In this document: positions 1 to 5,235 of the stretch, piece after piece | How the letters are laid out: every line of letters starts with the position of its first letter | Numbering within the stretch: the stretch's first letter is position 1 | Assembly: GCA_016191305.1 (NCBI GenBank) | Contig: JACPOX010000204.1 | Span: 1-5,235, forward strand | Reading direction: 5' to 3' | DNA from: Legionella longbeachae | GTDB lineage: Bacteria > Pseudomonadota > Gammaproteobacteria > Legionellales > Legionellaceae | Length of the DNA stretch: 5,235 nucleotides | Translations under genes and position numbers: made by a program | The notes under the pieces: model-generated | The model's input: only the letters and a program-made list of their open reading frames with translations | The model's database searches: none | Told to the model about the DNA's origin: nothing

Positions 1-1109
1 CACTAATCCAGAAATCCGATGTGTTATATAAGATTGGATTCAAGAACAAATTATTTCCATGGTATATTGATATTCTTTCAGAAGTAGCAAAGTCGCGAGA
101 TTGTCTAAGAATCATTAAACATTTATCAATGTACCCAGATGTTAATTTTAATGAAAAATTTCCGTATGGTGATACCACGTTCCTTGAAGAAGTGATGATT
201 AATCTGACACAGGGATCATTTATATCATATGATCTGAAGGATAAGTTTAAGCTATTAAGTTATTTTATGGAGAAAGTACAACTTATTGATTTTCTATTAG
301 AAAATGGCGTTAATCCTTTAGAAAAAAATGAATATTTAGGCAATAGCACACCGCTTCATCGTTTGTTTAAGGAAATCAAAAATAATGGCGGCACGTCTCT
401 GGAAGATATTCCTAACGCTTATGCGCAATTAATTGATAAATTTATTAAAAAGGGATTTGATGTCAATACAACTGATGGCGGTGGTGAAACCTTATTACAT
501 CTTGCAGTACAAGCTGGTTGTTTTGAAGCAGTACAATACTTAATTGCAAATGGTGCAAATATTAATGCCCAAGATCACAATGGAATGACCGCCTTACATT
601 ATGCTGCTGCAAGTAAATTATATTTATATTATCCTTATACTCGTCCTGAGTTTATTGAATATCTGATGGAACACGGTGCCAATAAAAATATTTTAAATAA
701 TCATAAGCAAACACCGTATGATTTTGCCCAATTTATTTTAAAAGAAAGACTCAATCGTCCATCAGATGGCATTAGTGCGGCACCTAGCAAAGAAGAATAC
801 GAATGTATTACGGAAAAACCGAATATTTTATATAATGAATTATTTTTTAAAGTAGATATTCAACAGCCTAAACGACATGATCCCGCTACAGGGAAACCAT
901 TTATGCTTTCTGAGATAATACCAGCTAAATCAATTCGTGATGATATCAAATCACTGAAAAATTATCTAAGTGAAAAATATTCTAAGAATAATAGCAATAG
1001 CTCTAAGAAGATCATAATGGGTGAGAATACCCCAACGTTTTTCTCTTCTATTGTTAGAGGCAATGAAAAAATTGAACGTAATAATCAAGAAAATAGTTTA
1101 TTTTTCTAA
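1..1109 (+). CDS. Ankyrin-repeat protein with C-terminal U-box-like region, probable Dot/Icm-type effector (5' end outside window)
   Basis: The reading frame is open from the left edge to the TAA at 1107-1109. The first possible start is a GTG at 21 with no Shine-Dalgarno sequence, and the upstream codons (reading LIQKSDV) continue naturally into it, so the gene is probably cut at the left. Numbering from that GTG gives 362 residues. Ankyrin repeats are clear at about 131-240, with the motifs GETLLHLAVQAG, YLIANGANINAQD, NGMTALHYAA, YLMEHGANKN and TPYDFA. Weaker repeats lie at about 28-118 (FLLENGVNPL, STPLHRLF). Residues 257-318 resemble a U-box, as in E3 ubiquitin ligases: DPATGKPF at 287-294 and IIPAKSIRDDI at 299-309. 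The tail is Asn/Ser/Lys-rich, then has Glu at 349, 352 and 357 and ends in LFF. No signal peptide or membrane segment is visible in the part present. Ankyrin proteins of this type are common among Legionella type IVB effectors. The ankyrin call is firm; the U-box and secretion are inference. Confidence 0.85.
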   Translation, partial: LIQKSDVLYKIGFKNKLFPWYIDILSEVAKSRDCLRIIKHLSMYPDVNFNEKFPYGDTTFLEEVMINLTQGSFISYDLKDKFKLLSYFMEKVQLIDFLLENGVNPLEKNEYLGNSTPLHRLFKEIKNNGGTSLEDIPNAYAQLIDKFIKKGFDVNTTDGGGETLLHLAVQAGCFEAVQYLIANGANINAQDHNGMTALHYAAASKLYLYYPYTRPEFIEYLMEHGANKNILNNHKQTPYDFAQFILKERLNRPSDGISAAPSKEEYECITEKPNILYNELFFKVDIQQPKRHDPATGKPFMLSEIIPAKSIRDDIKSLKNYLSEKYSKNNSNSSKKIIMGENTPTFFSSIVRGNEKIERNNQENSLFF

Positions 1110-1128
1110 AAACCATCATCTCAGTTTA

Positions 1129-1161
1129 ATGCCTTAAAATAGATAATCTATTTTAAGGCAT
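1129..1161. terminator. Long perfect hairpin between converging genes, possible bidirectional terminator
   Basis: Positions 1129-1145 and 1145-1161 form a perfect palindrome around a single central A at 1145. As RNA this gives a stem of about 14 bp (ATGCCTTAAAATAG paired with its complement) and a 5-nt loop. It lies 20 nt past the ankyrin stop and 22 nt past the hpt stop, where a shared terminator is expected. It is atypical: only the stem base (TGCC/GGCA) is GC-rich, and no strong T run follows directly on either strand. It could work as a weak terminator or as a 3'-end stabiliser. Confidence 0.5.
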
Positions 1162-1182
1162 GCAAGTAAAATTAGACTCTTT

Positions 1183-1743
1183 TTATTCGTGATCAGGATG
1201 AACCACAAAAATTCCAGGCGCATTACGAAGATATTCGTTATAATCCATTCCATAACCAAATATATAGTGGTCTTCCACCTGTAAACCTACAAAATCAGCT
1301 TTTGTTAATCCATTGGGAACACGCTTACGGTATTTATCGACGAGGACAGCACTATAAACTTTTGAAGCTCCCAAGGCCTTTACTTCAGAGATAATTGCTG
1401 ACAAAGTAACTCCTCCATCAAGGATATCATCTACAACAAGAACAGCTCTTCCTTGTAAATTAGATGAAGGTTTTACCTTCCATTGAATATCTCCACCAGT
1501 TATCTCGCCTCTATAACGTGTTGCATGAACATAATCGACTTCTAAAGGAAAATCCAAACGCGGTAACAAATTACCTAAAAGAACCAATCCGCCCACCATG
1601 ACGCAAATAAGCACTGGATTTTGATCCTGCAATTCTTTATGAATGTTAATTGCCATGCGATCAAGTGCAGCTTCAACTTCATTTGTAGTAAACAAACAAG
1701 TTGATTTTTCATATACTTCTCTGATTTTATCGGGAATAGTCAT
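1183..1743 (-). CDS. hpt: Hypoxanthine-guanine phosphoribosyltransferase
   Basis: This cytoplasmic purine-salvage enzyme transfers ribose 5-phosphate from PRPP to hypoxanthine or guanine, giving IMP or GMP and pyrophosphate. The 186-residue protein is complete and of normal length for the family. The PRPP-binding signature is [13 protein letters not shown] at 101-113, with the paired acidic residues at 105-106. The pyrophosphate loop is VMVGGL at 48-53. HATRYRGE at 73-80 lies where the mobile loop sits. The base-binding part includes VDKYRKR at 135-141 and the C-terminal [18 protein letters not shown]. The LDGG form and this C-terminus fit the gammaproteobacterial Hpt group rather than Gpt, which is shorter and prefers xanthine. 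I chose the ATG at 1743 because TGAGGA sits 5 nt upstream; an in-frame TTG at 1755 overlaps that ribosome binding site and would add four residues. The gene converges on the ankyrin gene and is separated from the DUF1820 gene by a palindromic element. Exact base preference cannot be read from the sequence. Confidence 0.93.
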   Translation of the reverse strand: MTIPDKIREVYEKSTCLFTTNEVEAALDRMAINIHKELQDQNPVLICVMVGGLVLLGNLLPRLDFPLEVDYVHATRYRGEITGGDIQWKVKPSSNLQGRAVLVVDDILDGGVTLSAIISEVKALGASKVYSAVLVDKYRKRVPNGLTKADFVGLQVEDHYIFGYGMDYNEYLRNAPGIFVVHPDHE

Positions 1744-1748
1744 TCTGA

Positions 1749-1754
1749 TCCTCA
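1749..1754 (-). promoter_or_regulatory. Ribosome binding site that fixes the hpt start
   Basis: On the minus strand TGAGGA lies 5 nt before the ATG at 1743. It overlaps the alternative TTG codon at 1753-1755, which makes that longer start unlikely. Confidence 0.7.
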
Positions 1755-1797
1755 AGGCAAGAATATCGGTTATATCTAAATATTAAGTATGGTTCTA

Positions 1798-1900
1798 CTA
1801 TTCCGGCCAAAATGAACTGATTTTCTATGCTCCGATGCTCACATAGTTATCTATGCTGTCTTTCGGTACTCACAAGTCAGCTCATATTGTTTCGGACTAG
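1798..1900. repeat. Imperfect palindromic element of about 103 bp in the hpt upstream gap
   Basis: Nested complementary arms run from the ends to the centre. CTA 1798-1800 pairs with TAG 1898-1900, and TCCG 1802-1805 with CGGA 1893-1896. ATGAACTGA 1812-1820 pairs with TCAGCTCAT 1877-1885 with one mismatch. CCGA 1832-1835 pairs with TCGG 1863-1866, and CATAG 1842-1846 with CTATG 1851-1855 around a TTAT loop. No convincing open frame lies inside. The form suits a MITE-like or REP-like dispersed intergenic repeat, or a structured RNA in the leader of hpt. That it occurs elsewhere in the genome is inference. No terminal duplication is obvious. Confidence 0.55.
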
Positions 1901-1907
1901 CGAAATA

Positions 1908-1925
1908 TAAACAGACCTAATATTT
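1908..1925. repeat. Short direct repeat, copy 1, at the 3' end of the DUF1820 gene
   Basis: TAAACAGACCTAATATTT matches 2318-2336 with one substitution and one inserted C. The two copies bracket the DUF1820 gene and each overlaps the stop codon of a minus-strand gene. The sequence is AT-rich and short, so chance similarity is possible. Confidence 0.35.
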
Positions 1926-2250
1926 AATCTTTTATTTTTCCTGTTCCAGGAAAAGGGCTAACTTTACCACCATAGCTTGGATTATCTTTAACTTTAGCTG
2001 TTCCTTGTTTCGTCACTTCATCAATACGATAAATTGAATGCATGGGGATAAATGTTCGTTGCACCCCATTAAATTCTAACTTCAATCGTTCTTCTGCAGG
2101 ATCAACAACCAATGCGGTTTGTTCACCAAATACCAATTCTTCAACTTCAAGAAACCCAAACATCTCACTTTCTTTCACGGATCGCGCATAAATTTCATAA
2201 ATAGCATCCTGATTAGCAAAAGTGATTCTGAAGATTGTTTTCTTATTCAT
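1924..2250 (-). CDS. DUF1820 family protein, function unknown
   Basis: This complete 108-residue soluble protein has no signal peptide or membrane segment. It matches the DUF1820 pattern as I know it from gammaproteobacteria. An N-terminal strand FRITFANQ leads into YEIYAR at 18-23. GFLEVEELVFGE follows at 32-43, LVVDPAEE at 47-54, and FIPMHSIYRIDEV at 67-79. The tail from about 88 (PSYGGKVSPFPGTGK) is rich in Gly, Pro and Lys and probably flexible. Length and motif order are usual for the family. Start: ATG at 2250 with AGG 7 nt upstream. The family has no established biochemical role that I can name, and the neighbours (hpt downstream, a methyltransferase upstream, same strand) do not define one. 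The 77-nt gap upstream carries candidate promoter elements, so it probably has its own transcript. Confidence 0.9.
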   Translation of the reverse strand: MNKKTIFRITFANQDAIYEIYARSVKESEMFGFLEVEELVFGEQTALVVDPAEERLKLEFNGVQRTFIPMHSIYRIDEVTKQGTAKVKDNPSYGGKVSPFPGTGKIKD

Positions 2251-2278
2251 AAATTAACCTGTTCTTATGATAAAGTGC

Positions 2279-2303
2279 AGTATACAAAAATATGGACATT
2301 ATA
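2279..2303 (-). promoter_or_regulatory. Candidate -10 elements for the DUF1820 gene
   Basis: On the minus strand a perfect TATAAT lies at 2298-2303 and a TATACT at 2279-2284, 47 and 28 nt before the ATG. Neither has a good -35 box: TTTACA is only 12 nt from the first, and TTGTAT is 18 nt from the second. The sequence supports a promoter here but does not decide which element is used. Confidence 0.35.
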
Positions 2304-2317
2304 TACAAATTAAATTG

Positions 2318-2336
2318 TAAACAGGCCCTAATATTT
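2318..2336. repeat. Short direct repeat, copy 2, at the 3' end of the methyltransferase gene
   Basis: TAAACAGGCCCTAATATTT is the partner of 1908-1925. It contains the methyltransferase stop codon at 2328-2330. See copy 1 for the match and its limits. Confidence 0.35.
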
Positions 2337-3086
2337 TGTTTTGTTAGAGAAAATGACGGGTTGTAAGTGGGGCTGATAATCCTTAATAGACTTCTCTACG
2401 CTCTTTACGCGTAGCGATGGTTCTATTAATTGATATTTCTGTGCAATATAACAATAAAACCCTGAGGGAAAAGGCCACAGCATTTTGCCTATTTCATCTA
2501 AAAAAGTAAATTTTTTTATTAATGTTGTATTGTTTACTGGTGGTATATAGCAAAAATTACTTAATGAATATTGTCTATAACCTCTTTGCAAAAAAACTCG
2601 ATTAAGGCTAAATGGAGTACGCATTTTGATTTTTTGATTACTATAACAATGCAAAACCCCCGCTTTCATTGCCCCACCCCATAAACTCCAGGGATTAATA
2701 CTTAAAAATATGACAAAGCCCATTGGGGTAAGAACTCGATCTATTTCATCAAAAAGACTAAAGCTATTGCCAAAAGGTTCCAATGTAAGAGGTGCAATAA
2801 TACAATCTACGCTATTCCGATCTAATGGAAGAAGATTTAAAGCACATTCAATATGAATATGATTAGCTTTTGAAAAAGGAGAAGCTATCCATTTACGAGA
2901 GTAATTAAATTTTTTTAGCCAAAGATTATCACCACAATTACCTAACTGTAATAATGTATCGCCTGAAGAATATCCTGCGTTTGATTCCAAATTAACTAAA
3001 AACTCATGGGCAGCAAAAAGACCGAGAGGTGATTTAAACCATTTATTCAGGGCGCAATATTGTTTTATTTGCTGTTCAATTAACAA
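2328..3086 (-). CDS. YafS-like SAM-dependent methyltransferase
   Basis: The 252-residue protein has a class I methyltransferase core like the gammaproteobacterial YafS proteins. LLQLGNCGDN at 45-54 is a divergent SAM-binding glycine motif. LPLDRNSVDCIIAPLTLE at 86-103 is the usual segment of acidic loop, strand and motif IV. LFDEIDRVLTPMGFVIFLS at 111-129 is the typical methyltransferase-11 helix and strand, followed by INPWSLWG as in YafS. The substrate is unknown. No signal peptide is evident. Start: TTG at 3086, chosen because AGAAGG lies 7 nt upstream and no in-frame ATG gives a comparable start. It is divergent from pilB. In enterobacteria yafS lies near rnhA and gloB; neither is in this window. 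The C-terminal 35 residues are polar and look variable. Family call fairly firm, activity inferred. Confidence 0.82.
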   Translation of the reverse strand: MLIEQQIKQYCALNKWFKSPLGLFAAHEFLVNLESNAGYSSGDTLLQLGNCGDNLWLKKFNYSRKWIASPFSKANHIHIECALNLLPLDRNSVDCIIAPLTLEPFGNSFSLFDEIDRVLTPMGFVIFLSINPWSLWGGAMKAGVLHCYSNQKIKMRTPFSLNRVFLQRGYRQYSLSNFCYIPPVNNTTLIKKFTFLDEIGKMLWPFPSGFYCYIAQKYQLIEPSLRVKSVEKSIKDYQPHLQPVIFSNKTKY

Positions 3087-3093
3087 AACGATG

Positions 3094-3099
3094 CCTTCT
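3094..3099 (-). promoter_or_regulatory. Ribosome binding site supporting the TTG start of the methyltransferase
   Basis: On the minus strand AGAAGG is followed by a 7-nt spacer and then TTG at 3086. This strong site is the main reason to accept the non-ATG start. Confidence 0.6.
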
Positions 3100-3106
3100 T
3101 TTAAAA

Positions 3107-3128
3107 TAGTTAATTCTGAATTAAACTA
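3107..3128. promoter_or_regulatory. Inverted repeat before the methyltransferase gene, operator-like
   Basis: TTAATTC 3110-3116 and GAATTAA 3118-3124 form a perfect inverted repeat around one T. The symmetry extends with one bulge to TAGTT and AAACTA on the flanks. It lies 21-42 nt upstream of the TTG start and shares the 9-mer ATAGTTAAT (3106-3114) with the palindrome near pilB. It may be a regulator site, but the region is AT-rich. Confidence 0.25.
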
Positions 3129-3156
3129 CAATACAACGAGTTTCACATGCATACAA
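3128..3156 (-). promoter_or_regulatory. Weak candidate promoter for the methyltransferase gene
   Basis: On the minus strand TTGTAT (3151-3156) and TATTGT (3128-3133) are 17 nt apart, the standard sigma-70 spacing. Each hexamer is a modest match, so the call is tentative. Confidence 0.25.
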
Positions 3157-3233
3157 TCCATTTTCTTTTTTTGAGCTAAATAGAGTATTATTCCACCCTC
3201 GCATGTAGTGAAACACGTGATTTTACTGAATGG

Positions 3234-3249
3234 ATTAACTATAGTTAAT
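3234..3249. promoter_or_regulatory. Perfect 16-bp palindrome just upstream of pilB
   Basis: ATTAACTATAGTTAAT is a perfect palindrome ending 17 nt before the pilB start. It contains TATAGT (3240-3245), which could be a -10 box, though no good -35 box is spaced for it. The location suits an operator over the pilB promoter. No regulator can be named from the sequence. Confidence 0.35.
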
Positions 3250-3266
3250 ATTATTACAAAAGCCCA

Positions 3267-4991
3267 ATGGAATATATGTCAGGAAGTGATGAATTTAGAC
3301 TACAGGGAATAGGACAACTTTTTGTGCTGGAGAAGCTTTTAGAAAAATCAAAAGCTATTGAGTACTCTAAGCGTGCTGCAGCAGAAAAAATTTCATTTGT
3401 ACAATATCTAGTTAAAAATAATATTTTATCAGCTCATCAAATTGCCCTCACTGCCGCACAAAATTTTGGTGTCCCGGTGATAGATCTGGATTGCATGGAC
3501 ATCGACTCACTCCCTATCAACTTAGTCAATGAAAAACTTATTCGTCGTCACTTTATGATGCCCCTATTCTGTCGAGGAACAAATATATATTTGGCAACCG
3601 AAGATCCGAGTAAACAAACCTCATTAAAAGAAATTCAGTTTCATACAGGGCTCAATACGTACGCAATAGTCGTTGAAGTAGATAAACTTAGTACATTAAT
3701 TGATCGTTTCCTCACAGCCAAAGAAACCGAAGGTTTATCAGAATATGTTGGTGATTCCAGTGATTTTGATAATCTCATCATTAATGAAGAAGAAGAACAT
3801 GAAATCGCTACTACTTCGGTTACAGAGGATGCCCCTATTGTAAAATTTGTAAATAAAGTTCTTCTAGATGCCATTAAACAAGGAGCCTCAGACATTCATT
3901 TTGAACCTTACGAAAAGGAATATCGAATACGATATAGACAAGATGGTATTTTACATGAAATAGCAACTCCTCCGTCAAGTTTGTCTACACGAATTACAGC
4001 ACGTATTAAGGTGATGTCTAGCCTAGATATTTCAGAACGTCGAATACCCCAAGACGGTGGTTTTAAAATGAAAATATCCAAAACCCGATCTATTGATTTT
4101 AGGGTTAGTACATGCCCTACTGCGGGAGGAGAAAAAGTGGTTATGAGAATTCTGGATCCTAGCTCTGCAAAGCTGGGTGTGGAAGCTTTGGGATTTAGTC
4201 CTCTCCAAAAAAAACAGTTTATACACACAATTGAACGACCACAAGGAATGATACTGGTTACCGGACCCACTGGAAGTGGTAAAACGGTTACCCTTTATAC
4301 GGCGTTGGATCTATTGAATACTAAAGAAGTTAATATTTCAACTGCAGAAGATCCTATTGAAATTAAAGTATCAGGAATTAATCAAGTCAACATTAACCCT
4401 AAAACAGGCTTAACTTTTTCGAATGCTTTACGATCTTTTTTAAGACAAGATCCTGATATTATCATGGTTGGTGAGATACGTGACTTGGAAACAGCCGAAA
4501 TAGCAATTAAAGCAGCACAAACAGGACATTTGGTTCTATCAACATTACATACCAATAGTGCTGCTGAAACATTAAACCGCTTAGTAAATATGGGTATCCC
4601 TACGTTTAATATTGCTAGTTCTGTCACTCTTATCATTGCGCAGCGTTTAGCTCGAAAATTATGTGACCATTGCAAAGTTTTAAGAGATGACTTTACTCAT
4701 TCAGGTCTTTTAGAGTTAGGCTTTTCCGAGATAGATTTAAATGAAATCAAATTATTTAAAACTGGAAGTTGTAGTAAATGCACAAATGGGTATCGAGGAA
4801 GAATAGGATTATTTGAAGTATTACCCATGACTAAAACTATGGGTAACCTAATCATGTCGGGTGCTAACTCTCTAGATATATTAAAAGTCGCCCAACAAGA
4901 AGGCATGCTAACCATTTATCAATCTGGACTTGAAAAGATAAAGCAAGGTGTAACAACTATTGAAGAGGTCAACCGGGTAACCGTTGATTAA
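3267..4991 (+). CDS. pilB: Type IV pilus assembly (extension) ATPase PilB
   Basis: PilB is the cytoplasmic hexameric ATPase that drives pilin polymerisation through the membrane platform PilC. The 574 residues are full length for the family. An N-terminal T2SSE/MshEN-type domain spans about 35-150, followed by an acidic linker (EEEE at 174-177). The GspE/PulE ATPase domain has RIRYRQDG at 220-227, Walker A GPTGSGKT at 333-340, the Asp box STAEDPIE at 358-365, Walker B DPDIIMVGEIRD at 395-406 and the His box HLVLSTLHTN at 421-430. The zinc-binding tetracysteine is intact at C466, C469, C502 and C505, which marks PilB/GspE rather than the retraction ATPase PilT. pilC following supports PilB over GspE. 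The start is uncertain between ATG 3267 and ATG 3276: neither has a strong ribosome binding site, though TGGA precedes the second. Legionella pilBCD serves type IV pili, with PilD also used in type II secretion. Confidence 0.96.
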   Translation: MEYMSGSDEFRLQGIGQLFVLEKLLEKSKAIEYSKRAAAEKISFVQYLVKNNILSAHQIALTAAQNFGVPVIDLDCMDIDSLPINLVNEKLIRRHFMMPLFCRGTNIYLATEDPSKQTSLKEIQFHTGLNTYAIVVEVDKLSTLIDRFLTAKETEGLSEYVGDSSDFDNLIINEEEEHEIATTSVTEDAPIVKFVNKVLLDAIKQGASDIHFEPYEKEYRIRYRQDGILHEIATPPSSLSTRITARIKVMSSLDISERRIPQDGGFKMKISKTRSIDFRVSTCPTAGGEKVVMRILDPSSAKLGVEALGFSPLQKKQFIHTIERPQGMILVTGPTGSGKTVTLYTALDLLNTKEVNISTAEDPIEIKVSGINQVNINPKTGLTFSNALRSFLRQDPDIIMVGEIRDLETAEIAIKAAQTGHLVLSTLHTNSAAETLNRLVNMGIPTFNIASSVTLIIAQRLARKLCDHCKVLRDDFTHSGLLELGFSEIDLNEIKLFKTGSCSKCTNGYRGRIGLFEVLPMTKTMGNLIMSGANSLDILKVAQQEGMLTIYQSGLEKIKQGVTTIEEVNRVTVD

Positions 4992-5009
4992 CAAAGAATA
5001 AAAAATTGA

Positions 5010-5070
5010 CCTCTTGCGATGTATTTTGCTTGAGGGAAATAAAAAAGCAAAAGACGCAGGTTATAAGAGG
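5010..5070 (+). promoter_or_regulatory. Potential leader stem-loop that pairs with the pilC ribosome binding site
   Basis: In the gap between pilB and pilC, three nested pairings are visible. CCTCTT 5010-5015 pairs with AAGAGG 5065-5070, which is the pilC Shine-Dalgarno. GCG 5016-5018 pairs with CGC 5055-5057. TTTTGCTT 5024-5031 pairs with AAGCAAAA 5045-5052 around a 13-nt loop. No T run follows, so it is not a typical terminator. If it forms, it would limit pilC translation unless opened. Internal loops of 5/2 nt and a 7-nt bulge weaken it. Confidence 0.35.
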
Positions 5071-5074
5071 CCTA

Positions 5075-5235
5075 ATGAAAACACAAACAAATACAACCTT
5101 AACCTTTCATTACAAAGGCATTAATAAATCAGGTCAAAAAATGGAGGGTGATATTGAGGCCAGAAGCATTGCTTTGGCTAAAGTAGATTTACGTAGACAA
5201 GGGATCATAGTAGGTAAAATCACGAAAAAACGAGC
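5075..5235 (+). CDS. pilC: Type IV pilus inner-membrane platform protein PilC, N-terminal part
   Basis: Only the first 53 codons are present; the right edge cuts the gene. PilC is the polytopic inner-membrane protein of the GspF family that couples the PilB motor to pilin assembly. The visible part shows the family's cytoplasmic N-terminal pattern: a strand LTFHYKGINKSGQKMEGDI, then ARSIALAKVDLRRQGIIVGKI and a basic KKR. This matches the usual order in which a short beta strand with a G-x-N-x-x-G turn precedes an Ala-rich helix and RxQGI. Start: ATG at 5075 with AAGAGG 4 nt upstream, slightly close but strong. It begins 83 nt after the pilB stop on the same strand, so the two are probably one operon. 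The membrane segments are expected beyond the window. Confidence 0.88.
   Translation, partial: MKTQTNTTLTFHYKGINKSGQKMEGDIEARSIALAKVDLRRQGIIVGKITKKR

Noticed and set aside
1744..1755. Longer hpt start at the TTG
   Set aside because: The TTG overlaps the Shine-Dalgarno sequence of the ATG at 1743, and the four extra residues do not belong to the family's usual N-terminus.
2119..2313. Plus-strand open frame of 64 codons
   Set aside because: It lies mostly antisense to the DUF1820 gene, which has clear family motifs. Its own product shows no recognisable pattern.
3211..3221. CACGTG palindrome as a specific regulator site
   Set aside because: A single 6-bp palindrome is expected by chance, and no known regulator can be tied to it here.
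3641..4915. Several minus-strand open frames of 70-120 codons
   Set aside because: All lie opposite pilB, whose motifs are intact throughout. They are Ser- or Ile-rich shadow frames without domains or convincing ribosome binding sites.
5024..5052. Terminator after pilB
   Set aside because: An 8-bp hairpin is present but it is AT-rich, has a 13-nt loop and no following T run. pilC follows at once, so termination here is unlikely.
1..5235. CRISPR array, tRNA or rRNA genes, transposase or phage genes
   Set aside because: No regularly spaced repeats, no cloverleaf-like segment and no such coding motifs were seen on either strand.

Overview
The window looks like chromosomal DNA from Legionella or a close relative in the Legionellales. 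It is AT-rich, and it places an ankyrin-repeat protein of the intracellular-bacterium type near the type IV pilus genes pilB and pilC. It also holds two conserved gammaproteobacterial genes: a DUF1820 protein and a hypoxanthine-type phosphoribosyltransferase. The genus is an inference from gene content and protein style; no search was run.

Layout, left to right. (1) 1-1109 (+): the 3' part of an ankyrin-repeat gene whose frame is open to the left edge, so its start is probably outside. After the ankyrin repeats there is a region resembling a U-box E3 ubiquitin-ligase fold, then a polar, glutamate-containing tail. This suggests a host-directed Dot/Icm-type effector. (2) 1110-1182: a long hairpin between two converging genes. 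(3) 1183-1743 (-): hpt, for purine salvage. (4) 1744-1923: a gap holding an imperfect palindrome of about 103 bp, possibly a dispersed intergenic repeat. (5) 1924-2250 (-): a DUF1820 gene with a candidate promoter in the gap behind it. (6) 2328-3086 (-): a YafS-like SAM-dependent methyltransferase with a TTG start. (7) 3087-3266: a divergent control region with several inverted repeats. (8) 3267-4991 (+): pilB, the complete pilus extension ATPase. (9) 4992-5074: a short gap whose predicted RNA fold would pair with the pilC ribosome binding site. (10) 5075-5235 (+): the first 53 codons of pilC, cut by the right edge.

PilB and PilC act together: PilB is the cytoplasmic motor, and PilC is the inner-membrane platform it acts on. 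They probably share a transcript, with pilD expected just beyond the window as in the known Legionella pilBCD cluster. The three minus-strand genes have unrelated predicted roles. The most notable observation is the ankyrin plus U-box-like architecture of the first gene; the palindromic element before hpt and the possible pilC leader structure come next.
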